A stretch of 64,000 bases of DNA from Albula goreensis (taxonomy: Eukaryota; Chordata; Actinopteri; Albuliformes; Albulidae): contig CM040753.1 in assembly GCA_022829145.1 (NCBI GenBank), positions 17,337,884-17,401,883 of the forward strand, read 5' to 3'. Position 1 is the first letter of the stretch; each line of letters opens with the position of its first letter. Below, piece by piece: positions 27,100-40,600 of this stretch. The notes beneath the pieces were generated by a model. It was given only the letters and a program-made list of their open reading frames with translations. It did no database searches and had not been told where the DNA came from. The translations under genes were made by a program, and so were the position numbers.

Positions 27100-27370
27100 T
27101 CACATTCACAGCCAGACAGGAAACACACTCACATGCACAGACACACAAGCACACAGACATACAGACACAAACATACAGGCAGACAAGAAACACACCTGAT
27201 TTCACACAAAGATGTGCATGTACAAACTCACAGAGACAGAGGCAGGAACACACAGACACACCCCAACCCCCAGAAAGACATGAAAACAGATAAACAAACA
27301 TACAGACAAAAACACACACAGACAGACAGATATACGCACGCACACACACACAAACTCACATAAATACATA
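27100..27370 (+). repeat. Degenerate CA/CAGA-rich repeat
   Basis: About 270 bp built from ACACACAGACA, ACAGACAGAC and similar words with frequent interruptions. It is an aged microsatellite; open frames on both strands over it are artefacts. Confidence 0.85.
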
Positions 27371-27594
27371 CATGCTCTGGCCATAACCCTCTCCATCCAC
27401 TGCATTCAGAAGGCCAGATCAGACGCTGTCTTATCGATTCATTATCCAATGGTGAATCATGTATCAGCCTTTTATAATTCCCTGGAAGCTTAAGAACTGA
27501 TATGTTTTGAATTAAACAGAAACCCTTGAGTAAAATTTATAGTTTCTCGACAAACTAACGATAACACTAACTTCTGTTTTTGTTTTCTCTTCAG

Positions 27595-27990
27595 TTTATC
27601 ACATCTTCACTGAGCTGTGCCAGAGCAGTTCCCTCTGGTTCCCTGCAGCAGAGCCTGTAATCATATGACAGTGGCCCACATAGAGGAGCCCAAGCTGGGA
27701 ACAGGAGCAGAGGAACAGCTCTACTGGAGGACAGCCGAAGCCAAGGAACCAGGGGTGACGATGGAACCCACTCCAAAATGCACCCAGCTTTCCTAGCTAA
27801 CTACCAGGGCTACACCCTTTTATACAACACTGTAAATTTTAACACATCTCTGAAGCTGGCTCCTTTCGAAGCCATGCTCATTTAAAATGATTTACTGCAT
27901 TAGGACTTGGCTCAGACGAATTCTTTCTCTCCCAAGTCAAAAGCAGGCTCCACCGAGCTGTGTGTCTCTCTGGCTCTGACAATAAAATGC
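27595..27990 (+). other. Possible antisense terminal exon
   Basis: On the plus strand an ACTAAC branch-point word (27565-27570 region) and an uninterrupted pyrimidine tract end in CAG at 27594, a strong 3' splice site. Downstream lies a 43-codon ATG frame (27665-27796, MTVAHIEEPKLG to PKCTQLS) and an AATAAA at about 27980. It would be antisense to the NFI gene and inside its intron 2. No protein family is recognised, and expression is unknown. Confidence 0.2.
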
Positions 27991-28417
27991 TTGTTTAAAA
28001 AGGTCATTCAGCACACTCACTGCCTGGACTATGGCAGGATGTGCATTCATAATACTCCTGCACTGACATTATCCTGAGCCAAGTCAGCAGCCTCGCTGAA
28101 TGACACACAATCTACAGGTTTTTACGCAAACATATTTTCCAGCAGGGCACTGCGGGCATCGATCCGCTAAAACGGTGCACGCTGTTTTAATGCAGTAAAA
28201 CTGCTACAGTATGCTTTGGCCTACAGCTATGGGGAGAAATGTAAAATGTTTTTGCACAGACACCTATATGTAAATAAATTGTGGTATTAACAATTTTAGC
28301 TTGTGGTTGATACTTTGTTGCAATGCAGAGAAATCCAGCAAATCAAAGAACAACAGTCAGTTTGAATATATGTGATATGTGTATTCATTTGATATTCATG
28401 TAAACTACTTACATATA

Positions 28418-28419
28418 TA

Positions 28420-28467
<48 letters not shown>

Positions 28468-28469
28468 TA
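28418..28469. repeat. Perfect 52-bp palindrome of TG/TA/CA repeats
   Basis: A (TG)n arm, a (TA)n centre and a (CA)n arm are arranged so that 28418-28469 is its own reverse complement. A further (TA)n block (28471-28492) and an AGTA(C/T)AG-type repeat (to about 28536) follow. It is likely to extrude a cruciform or slip in replication. Confidence 0.9.
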
Positions 28470-28536
28470 CTTATATATATATATATATATATAGTATAGT
28501 ACAGTTCAGTACAGTATAGTACAGCATAGTATAGTA

Positions 28537-29854
<1,318 letters not shown>

Positions 29855-30755
29855 GTGTGAGAGACATCACTACACAAACATACAGTGATGTCTTTGTCTT
29901 TTTCTTGTGTCTGGAAGGGGCATTTATGCACTTATAGAATGTACATGCTTCCAACATGTAATTTATTCATTCATTGGAGTCCATTGCTTGCCTCTGATCA
30001 GCATAAGAACAGCATACGCAGTAATCTTTATATTCAATTTAATTTTGTTGATAATTTTTCCTCTCTGCAGATTAAATCTTGTTTTACAGACCACTTGTAT
30101 ACAAGTTAATCAATAGTTTAAAGACCATTAGCTCAGAACTGAAGGAGTCACTAATTAGTTCAACTAAGTGAACTGAGTTGCTACCCTACAATTGTAAAAC
30201 CAGCACAAACAGTATGTTTTGGTGAATGGTTTTTTTGAGCAAAAAATGTGATTCTATATTCAAACCTGCCATTTTTGGAAGTGAAATATTTAACAGGAAA
30301 AAGCCCTACAGATATGAGTTACCTATTACAGACAACCTGTCTCCATGGATATGTATTAATAGTTTTGCCTCTACAGCTACATCTCTCTAGGAGAACCTTA
30401 TAGGTGTTTGTATGTAATAGCTATTCCTCTCCTCAGGACCAGGGGAGGAACAACACAATTGGGAACAAAACAGTAAAACTCTGAATATAATACTGCACAG
30501 ATGTTTTATATCCATTTTGCTCTACATTTTGCTTTGAGTTGGCTTAACAAATGTGTTTTCTTTGGAATTTAAATAAAATCTTGCAAGTAAACATTGCTAG
30601 ATATACAGTTTAAAATATGTTACAGTCGATTTTCTTTTGTGCTATCAAACAATATTACATTTGAGCCTGTGGAAATCATATAATTAAGACATTGCGTGAA
30701 ACAATTCTGGTCATTCTAATCAACTGGTCGGGGCAGAAAATTAGCACAGTTGAAG
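29855..30755. other. Intronic stretch upstream of exon 2, no gene
   Basis: AT-rich intron 1 sequence with nothing recognisable. Confidence 0.5.
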
Positions 30756-30961
30756 CACATTTTTGATCTGGGGGCATAAACTGAACATAGCTAGAGTATA
30801 GTATTGGTCTGAGGGCAGAAACTGAACACCGCAAGAGTACAGTGTTGGTCTGAGGGCAGAAACTGAACACAGCTAGAGCACAGTGTTGTTCTGGGGCAGA
30901 AACTGAACACCACAAGAGCACAGTGTTGGTCGGAGGGCAGAAACTGAACACGGCTGGAGCA
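30756..30961 (+). repeat. 41-bp minisatellite, 5 copies with alternating subtypes
   Basis: Units of 40-43 bp (CAGTGTTGGTCTGAGGGCAG followed by AAACTGAACAC and a variable end) repeat five times. Units 1, 3 and 5 end in a GCT(A/G)GAG form and units 2 and 4 in a CAAGAG form, so an 82-bp dimer seems to have been duplicated. The minus-strand frames of repeated FSFCP words are artefacts of the array. Confidence 0.9.
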
Positions 30962-31463
30962 CACTGCAGATCTCATGCAATAAACAGCCAGAGCCACTCT
31001 CAGCAGCACAACATTTTAAATGCTTCCAGCTGTCCCAACCATTCGACGCACACTGCAGGCGGACAACATTAGTTTTAGATAAATCTTTCAAAAACCCATT
31101 CCTCCCACTCTGAAGACTCATAAGATCCCCAGCTTTATTCATTAGTGTGTATTCATCTCTTTGTTCTTGGAAATACAGTACTGTTTTCAATGTAATAAGA
31201 ACAAGCTCAAGCATTTTTGAGAGATCATCAGCACTGGCAACTCTGAGCTAAAGGGCAGTGAAGCTCCAAACAGACCTCCATAATATTAAGTAAAATGGTC
31301 AAATGGAAAAGAACTGTTTTCTTTTATTTCCAGTATAAAAACAAAACAACACTCTCTTGCAACCATGCATATTTGTTCCATCTGTCTCTAAAATGTCACA
31401 AATTTACCCTTACTTTCCTCTACGTAATGGAATCTCACATATTTCTACCCTGTTTTCCTTCAG

Positions 31464-31504
31464 CAATCTCGGCTGACAAAGACAAAGTGGCACACTCATT
31501 CCAG
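31464..31504 (+). other. Possible 41-nt antisense microexon
   Basis: A strong acceptor (TGTTTTCCTTCAG, ending at 31463) and a consensus donor (GTGAGT at 31505-31510) bracket 41 nt on the plus strand, antisense to the NFI gene. One frame through it reads ISADKDKVAHSFQ. Chance pairs of splice-like sites do occur at this scale, so the call is tentative. Confidence 0.2.
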
Positions 31505-31510
31505 GTGAGT

Positions 31511-34253
31511 TTGAATTTAGTTTTCAATCACTCTGAAACAACACCAGATATACAACTAGCGAAATATTTTTTGCAAGCTTAATCTCTATGAGAAGGAAAC
31601 TAGATTTTCACATTCTGTTTTGACTCAGCAACAACAACAGGATGTACAGTGTTTTAACCTCTTGTTGATTTTATATTGCATTTTTTTGTTATTTTTATGG
31701 TATGTTAACACCACTGAAATTCTGTGCTACAGAGTCCAGTCTCCCTGCATCCTGAATACTACACATGTAGATCTGTAATCATGAGTGAAAGAATCATGAA
31801 GAAACAACAAAGTTAGTGTTGTGTAGATTTTAATGTTCATACAAAGCACAGAGAAAAATTCAGCTGATAGAAACCAGAGATCCGGCCTGGATCCCAGACA
31901 GACCATCTGATGCAGGCTTTAAAAATTCTTGATAAGTGAGCACAACTGCACTACCAAACAGGAAAAAGCGAAATCTCTTACACTTTTTTGCATAACTTGT
32001 CCTGTAATTAAAGTTTTTTTGTAAAAGTACACATGTCAAAATGGTGAAAGCTTTTATGTGTTCAGCTTATTCACAAGAAAATGCATTTCAGCAAACTGAT
32101 AACTCAACAGGATGTCTTGAGGGAAGACAAACCAGCGCTAGAACAGACATCACCTTTGTTTTTCTTTCAGACCTGGGAGCACTGCATTTTTAACGAGTCT
32201 GTTAGCCTTAGCAGATCTCCATACTTTATCTCCAGTAAATGTACAACTGGGTACTGCCTCCAGACACATAAGACTGCTCTCTAGGAATGTTCTCCATCCT
32301 AAATAGAGCTTTTTTATTATTCTGCCATTCAATGAAAAATTCACCAACCACACCCAAAGAAAAAGTGCATATAAAATTAGGGTCTCCAATTGCATTTTTT
32401 AATTGGCGCTAGGGTTTGGAGGGATAAGCATGGGGACTGAGGAAAAAGCTACCGTTCACTTCAATGCCTACCACTGCTCTTAGTTCTTGTATTTTCATAG
32501 CTGATCCCATCTATGCCCCTTCTTCAAGTGTTTATGCTGCCCAGAATCCCTTTGGTTAAAACCCACAACTGAGGGGAACCCCAGGGAAAATCTGTGCTCT
32601 GATGTGGTTCATTTCTACACCAACCTTGCTCTCTGTTAAGCCTAGCATGACTATAGTGCCTATGGTACTGTGATAATAACTCTATATGTTTGCTGCAGTT
32701 ATAGCTGTCATTGAGGCCATGCATGCTGAAATCATACCTCAGCTTTAATAATGTAGGTCTTCCAGTCAGGCTCGAATGGGCTACCATAATTGCTGTCACA
32801 ATAATGTGATTTGTAAACAAACATCTGTCAAGTCAGAAATTCTTTTCAACAGAATCTCATTTAGTGCAAGGTTTCTAGATTCAAGGTGATGAGAAAGACT
32901 GGCAGCAGCCATTAGCAGGTGAGCTTTCAACACTGCAATGCTCAAATCAACCACTGGAAAAGCAGCTTTAATCAGCATAATCTTCCATGCAACCAATGGA
33001 AAATTAGCTTTTCATCGAAGTAATTGTCTTCTGGGTGTTTCAAGTATCACAAAAATAGTAAAACATGGCAAGAAGACAAAAGCAGAATGTTAAATCACCA
33101 TGCACTGAAGCATGAGAAGATAAGAAGCTGACTCCTATGTGACCACAACGCCAATGTAAAGCTGATCTGGATCCATCTAGAGATCTGGCTACGAAGAAAC
33201 ACAAAATAATCTTGCCAAATGAAAAGGAATAGCTCAATGACAATGTTGAAATGTGTTATTTGACAATTGTGTAAGCTCTCAGATTGTGTTCTATGCTTTA
33301 CAGTCCCTAAGCCCAGACACAAGATAATAGCGAGCTTGCAGAAATATTCATAGTAATAATGGTAGTCACATTTTGAGGTGCTGACACATACTACAACTCC
33401 CCAATATCAAAATGTATGTGGTGTATCAGCAGAGATTTCAGCCACTCCACACTAGCCAATTTGGTAACGACACAATGTGGTCATTAAAGATTCCATGGCA
33501 ACTTTCTAAACAGTAGGACTATTTATCCCACTCTACTGGTCACATTTACAAAAGGCAGTTCTCTATATCTGGCCACCTATCTAACACCTACATCTGATTG
33601 GCTACATATTTCCTAACCACATTTTATCTTATTGGCAAACTCTGATTCCCCAGGTCACAACTAGTAAAGGAGACAGAGTTCTCAGTTGACCTACCTGGTC
33701 CACTGAAGATATAACAAAGCTAAATAAAATAAAGACTTGTACAGCTGCTTCACATTTGCACTACAGTAAGGAAAGATATGAGTTCTAAACGTTATCCATT
33801 CATACAACTATAATCAGTACACTATCAATATAGTGTGCCCACCCACATATCTCTTACTGCAAGGGCCTACTGACTGCCTGACTAGGTTTTTTGGACATAT
33901 GTGAAGTTCAAGAGAAAGAACACCTTTGCTCTGCCTTACTGATGTATGTTCTCACTTTTCAGTACATCCATTAACCTGCATCCATCATGTGTTGTAAACT
34001 CTGCATCCTGCCTGTCCCTTATCTCATTCCTCTTCTTGGCTGCCCTGGGTTCCAGTGGAAAAAGGGGTGGGGAGGCAGGGAGCTTGGCATTCCCACTGGA
34101 CAGCAGATCTTCCACCCAAGACTGCATGCCAAACACCCCCAAGACTTCGACTTCCAGTTCCAGGAACCAACTTCACCAGTTTTACTTCAACTCCTTATGC
34201 ACCTCTGGAACATTTTTCCTTTCGTTATTTCTTCTTGTCTCTGACAAAGACTC
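31511..34253. other. Intronic stretch, no gene
   Basis: AT-rich intron without recognisable genes or repeat arrays. Confidence 0.5.
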
Positions 34254-34410
34254 TGGCTTAGATTCAATCAACATTTGTCCTTAACTTTGACTTACAAATA
34301 AATTCAAGCACTACATTTTTTTCTTCATAAACACAAATTGGCAGAGAGTTGGGTTTGGGTTAAGCTTGCCAATCTGTGATTGAGAGGACATACTGATTGA
34401 ATCCAGGCCA
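34254..34410. mobile_element. MITE copy B, 157 bp with 25-bp terminal inverted repeats
   Basis: The left end (TGGCTTAGATTCAATCA) and right end (TGATTGAATCCAGGCCA) are inverted repeats that continue inward to TCCT/AGGA. The interior matches the copy at 15068-15168. Similar termini are common in fish MITEs. There is no coding capacity and no clear target duplication. Confidence 0.6.
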
Positions 34411-34604
34411 CTGTCTTGTAATAAATATTCTATAAACATAGTTAGTGTGATTCACACTCCTGACATGGTTAAAACAACATTGCAAATGCCAACATTAGAA
34501 AACAGGTTTGTCACACTTTCAACATTATAGCTCGAATTATGGAATTTCATCCCCTCTCCAACTCCAAAAAAATGAAGAGGCTGTCTCAATTTGAAAATCT
34601 GCAT

Positions 34605-34632
34605 AATTAGGATTAGGATTAGGATTAGAATT
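34605..34632 (+). repeat. (TTAGGA)4 hexanucleotide repeat
   Basis: About four copies of a telomere-like but not telomeric hexamer. Confidence 0.85.
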
Positions 34633-37600
34633 ACTGACACCCAAAATGAGTGACAGTGTATGTCTTTATTTCCATTCACAAGTGATTCAAACATGATGAT
34701 ATAATATAACACGGATCCGGGCCAACTGTTTTCTCCAAAAATTAGTTTGGGTGTTCCTAGGTGCCTGTGCATCCAGAGGTACCCCAGTATGCTTGCTGTG
34801 CATGGAAAGAGGAAAGACATGGCCTTCACAGCTGTATTTATGCAGTAATTGAATAATTTTGTTATTGCAGGGCCTAGGGATATGTTTTTATTCCTGTCTG
34901 TTGCTAAGATACCTTTTTTATTTTTTAAACAGAGAAGGCTATTTCATTGCAAAAACTTTTTTTAGAACACGAAGGGGAGGCAAGGGGCCAGAGGGTGACA
35001 GAATAGCAGAACTGTGGTCAGAAACAGCACATTCAGACTGGAAACATAAGTAATCGTATAAAAATAATAATAGGAAGAAAATGTATAAAAAATATGTATT
35101 AAAATCTAGGGCTATGAGTGGACAGACAATGTACAGTGTACTTTCCTATGTGTGCTAACTGCTCCATCAAAAAAAGTACAGCAGGATTTCTCATCTGCAG
35201 GGCCTCATTTAGGCCATGCATGCACAGAGTAAAAGAGCAACAAAGAGGTTACAGAGCCTGCACACATTCCTGTGGCTCTAATATTAATATGAAGTGTCAA
35301 TTCAGGCTATAATGGCAGATCTTCCTCCACCTCCCCCACCCATTCTGACATTGTTACTCTGATATTGCCAAAGGCCTTAAATTAAGGTTGAACTCTTCCT
35401 CTTGCTCTCTTTCTGTCCCTCTCTCTTGCAGCTCTGTGACCACCCCCACCCCCACCCCCCACCCATTCCATCCATCCACCAAGTGTCTGGCGAATAAGAC
35501 TGAAGCAGCTGATGCTGAACTGGAATAATGTGCTGCCGACAGGGCTGACAGGGGCTCCTCAGAGCCACTACGTTCAAGAGGAAGCAGTAGCATAGTCCAT
35601 GCAGTAATGGTGTGAGGGTCATTTCAGGACAAATCTGTCAAATCTTATAAGCAACTGCTCCTCTAAATCCTCAGACAGGATTGTGTTATCACTGCAACAG
35701 GGAAGCAACCCATATGAACATAATTTTACACTGAAACTGGTGTACGTAATTTTGTTTTTCAGCATGCATTCAAGATTGAGCAGTATTCAACATTAAAACA
35801 AAAAAGAAATACACTTAGTAAGAAATAAAAAGCTGGTCAATGGCTGCATGAAACAGTGTTCACACTGTATATTCAATTAATAAACAGAATTTACAAAACA
35901 AAACTTGATTGCAAGAGGTATAGAATCAAATATTAAACATAAATTACAAATATTTTAAATCAACCTCCATTTTTGTCACAGTTAGGGCAAGATGCGCAGA
36001 CACCTCACATTCAAGAGTATTTTGCCAGTGCAGCTCAACTCAATCCATCTCAAACAAAGGGGAAGACTTCACTCAGATTCTTTCTCTTATAATGATTATT
36101 GTGACCATATTGATAAAATATGCAGCAGTCTCTTTGTGGGAATTTAGCAGGAAGGGGAAAGTTACTGGCTTTTTCCCAGCAGGGCATGGACGTTCCGGCC
36201 CAGCATGCAAAGTGGGCTAAAGGGAATCTGATGTGCACTTCCAGCTGTGAGTCATCCCACCTCTCTGCTGCACTGTTGCTGAGTCAGCGTTCAGCCACAC
36301 AGCGACAAGAAAGCCCGAGATTCGGTGGGGGTGGCAAGGGAGGGTAGTGTAATTGAGAGAACACTGCAGTGTCTGGGTTCCTCCCAAGCTCTCTCTTTCT
36401 CTTTCTGTCTCACTCTTTCTCCAAGCCACATGTCTGAAATTCTGCATCTCACTGATATCAAAGGGAGTTGTAGTTCTATAAACTACTACACAGTTATTAG
36501 GTTGTGTGATTACCACTGATATCAGTAGTGACATAAATAAAAGTATACCTAACCCTTCTGTGATACATTGTTTTCTGATATATTTTATAAAATGTATAAA
36601 ATTAAGATTTATGGTCTCTGATTATGAATACTGTGAAATATTTTCCTCAGTTGAATAGAGGTTATTGAATACAAAAGTTTTCTTGTTTATTCATATCTGT
36701 AGCATATCATACTTCATTTCTAATCAAAACAGCCTCTCTACATGCCCTTTTTTGTTATTCTCAGATGTGAAGTAGCAAATCACAGTTATGAGCTGGCCCC
36801 ATTGCTCCATCATCCATAAATTATTAAGGGTTCACACCAGTGTGGGCATCAACTGTAACAACTGCCAGAAATCACAGGGGTTTTCACTTTGCAGTCAACT
36901 ATCTGAGCTGAAGTGTCACTGTAGTCGGGGGAAGCAAAACTACAGCAGGCAGACTGGAGCTGCCCAACCCACCAGAGGAGGTGCTGTTGTACACTGAGAC
37001 AGAAGGTATCCTGATGATGAAAACCCTCCTTCCCTGGGCAACATGTCAAACTGAATGTTTAACCAGGTGGAACACACAAGCATGGTCAAAACTGGACTTG
37101 TCAGGACACACTCCCAGTTAGGGGTGTTACTGCCAGTTGGCACACTGTAAGTTGCAGACTCAAATGTTGACTCATACTGTGGGGTTTACTCAGTAACATA
37201 TATTGTAATTGGTTATATTTTGTCTCCAAAATTATTTATAAATGAACCTTGAACTGGGGATATAATTGAATCTTTGTTACAGAAACTGTGCCTAATTTTC
37301 TAAGTGGCTAACCAGAATTGCATTTTGTAGGCACAAATAGCTACAGATCTAGCATTTATTACTGTTCATGGCACCAATGAAGTATCTGTATGTCATTTTA
37401 ATTTTATGTTGTAATTTCTATAATTTAAGGCTAAATGTATAAATGGTTAAAAAAATTAATTGGTTTAAACATTTAAAACTTTTGTGAAATTTTAAATGGG
37501 GCACATCACTGTGCTGAGCATCACTATAGTCATGTTTTTCATACCGTAGTTACAGTTTTACTATTTAAAAATTTCCACCCTTTATTTTGTGGGATTTTAT

Positions 37601-40600
37601 TCTAGTAGGCCATTCTATAGGTAGTCAAGGTAGCTTTACTTCCTTATTAACCCTGTGCAACACTGAAAGCTGAGTCTCGGCAATACCAGCTACACCCACT
37701 CAAATCCCGCACTGTCCCACAGGACACAGATAGATTGCACAAAGGACAAGCATTGCACCTTCTGCTTGTATGTATTTAAAGCATCTGAAAATCAGCATAG
37801 ACAAAACACACTTTTAGACTATGAGGGAGACATAACTGGTGCCTCTTATCAGTGCCACAATGAGGGTTAACGAGAAAATTTGGAGGGTAAGAAAAGCGAC
37901 CCACGTATCACCTCTTGACCCCTCACATACACGACTGACTGGCCAGCAGAGAAAGTTGTGGGCTCACTTCCCCCGGAACAGAAATTGCCTTGTATCCACG
38001 AAGACATTAAATTGATATATAAGACTAAAATTACTTAAATGAAATGATTCTAATATGATGTTATTGTATAGTATAACCTTAGTAATCTGACCCTATCAGG
38101 ATTTGGGTGGTATTGGCGAGACATGTATTGTAGCTAATAACAAAGCAGCAGTAGGGGTTCCTATCCAAAGGGAAACACCTTAAACGCCCACTCTGGTCAA
38201 AATCATGTTGCCCTGTGTTTTGTACTGCATTTGTACACATAGGTATCAAAAAAAGCTGACGTTTCAAGTAAATTGTCTACATTGTTTTGAAATTCTGCTG
38301 CTTTGCAAGTTGTTTCAAATTGGTTTCAGTTGTGTCAAAAGTGGGCTTAATCTGCATATTCTTCCACCATGATATGACCCAGTCAGCTTGCATGGATGTT
38401 CCCTTGAGTTATGTCTGGTCCGTTCTGCACACTTGAAAATTGTGAACTATTTACATTTTGAGGGGTTGAAGGGGCTGGGCAATCATCTGTACTGTCAGCC
38501 AATTCAGACTGTGGGTCTGTGGTAACTCATTACATGTTTCCATTTTCATATGTGGATGAGAGTAAACTGGAGTTACTCAAAAACTGTGTATGTATCTTTT
38601 TGCAAGAATACTTTCTTTACATTTTGCATTGTTACAGTTTCAGTCCTGATAAGTTATACGCTGTGATAATGAAGAATGTTACCTTCATGAGCAAGCTGTT
38701 TAGGGCCACGGAAAGAGATGCTATACACTGTGTGTCTATGGCAGAAAGTTTTAAGAAAGAATACATTTTTTCCTTGGCATATCTTAGAAGATCATGTCCA
38801 CTTCAAAATGTTGAAAACAGAATTTTCCTAAACATTCTCAGCATTGGGATTTGGTTAAGTTCTCAACATGCACACAACACAATATCTTGCACACACTAAA
38901 TTTATTGGAAGTTTTACTGTATCTAAGCCATACACAAAGTCAATGACACAAAGCCCTTTCATGCTTTCATTCCCCCACACTCCAGGAAGCATAAAAACTG
39001 AAAAGCAGTTTATATTATGTGTGTGGTAGTCCATCAGGAATGAAATGCAAAATGGTCTCAATATCCATGCAATTAAAAGCTCCAGCCCCAGTATCAGCTA
39101 TTTCAATTCCATCAACATATCCACGAATTAGATTAGAATGTGAATTCTAGAATTCTAGAATGTGAATTTTTCTAAAATTTGAAAATTCTAAAAGAGCGTG
39201 GGAATCTTGTAAATTCCATTCCACTCCACCAACAATCAGATCTTTATGCACTTGTGTTCTTTGTGTGTTCCAGGGATCCCAGCTCAACCAGTTATGTGCC
39301 TGAGACTGGTCTACATCTGCTTGGGAAAGGGGCCACAGGGGGTCTAAATGCTTGCAAGACCCTGAGTGTACACTCCACATGGGAACAGTACCTCAGAAGC
39401 AGTGCCTATCATCAACAACCAAGAAGCAATGTTGGGTGTTTGCATGCATGATTGTGTTTGGCTGAGTGTGAGAGTGTGACATGACCATTTTTAAATCTGA
39501 ATGCAAGTAGTGTCAGCCAGTGTATTCTATGAGTTAGTTTCTTGTTTTTTTTTTTTAATGACAACCGTTTCCCTTAGTTGATTAACTTGAGCTGGGGGGT
39601 AGGGTGTTCTGGTCGTAGAACCATTGAAAATACAAATACAAAAGACGTCTTGTCCATAGAACTTTTACCAATCTGCAATTAGTAAAAAAGGGGCTTTGTG
39701 GCAGGAGGGGAAAGCTGTTACTTGTGTGTGGGTGTGTGTGTCAGGGGAGTGGGAGAGGGGGCTAGTGAATGCACAATGTTAAATGTCATTTATTTATACA
39801 GATATACCTCTCCACAAAGAAATGACTGCTGAATCCTTGTGCTACATATTAGAGGAGTCATTAAAAGAGTGATTATATCTGACCAGATTTTCTTGCTTAT
39901 GTGAAATACTGGCCGAGTGAATTAACCAACACCAACCTGATACAGACACAAAACATTTTAATTCCATTCAAAAATAGGCATCATCTATTAGAATTTCCAC
40001 TTCCACAATAATCAACTCTATATTTAAATACATTACACTTTTAACTGACATTGCATACAAATCTACCTCTAATCAAACACACATATAATCTCTGCTCTTG
40101 AATACATATTTTCTGATCTCTCTTACTTTCTAGTTCCTGTAATGGCAGCATATATAGCAAACAAGGACACTCTCAGAGGGCTACAATTGACAGAAAATTC
40201 TTAACAGTGATTGTCATACGGTATGACATAACTACTAGACAGTGTGATTACAAACCAGTTTTCAAAGTGGGTGCCCAGTGGGTTCTTGCATTGTGAATAA
40301 ACATGTGATTACAATGCAACTGAAGTCCTGCTTAAACCATGTAGTGACTGTGTTAAAGGTACTGAGAGGTAACATATTTGCTTAGCTGCAAGACATCTTT
40401 AACTGCAAAATCTGAACTAGCAGAGGGTTGAAGGAAGTACATAGATTGGATGTTTGGCCATTGGTAGAATGGTGTAAAACTATACCACAACCTAACAAAA
40501 ACCCCTCACAGCAGTGGCCTCCCTGCAGACGGAAGAGTTTCCTCGATTTTTTTACTCCTGTTTTTTTTTCTTGCGCATATTCATGTAATATACCCCAGTT

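Noticed and set aside
34605-34632. Telomere-like repeat
   Set aside because: The unit is TTAGGA, not TTAGGG, and only four copies are present; a simple hexanucleotide repeat.
38519-38899. 126-codon plus-strand frame with many hydrophobic and Cys residues
   Set aside because: No recognisable domain, no supporting splice context and AT-rich codons like the surrounding intron; treated as chance.
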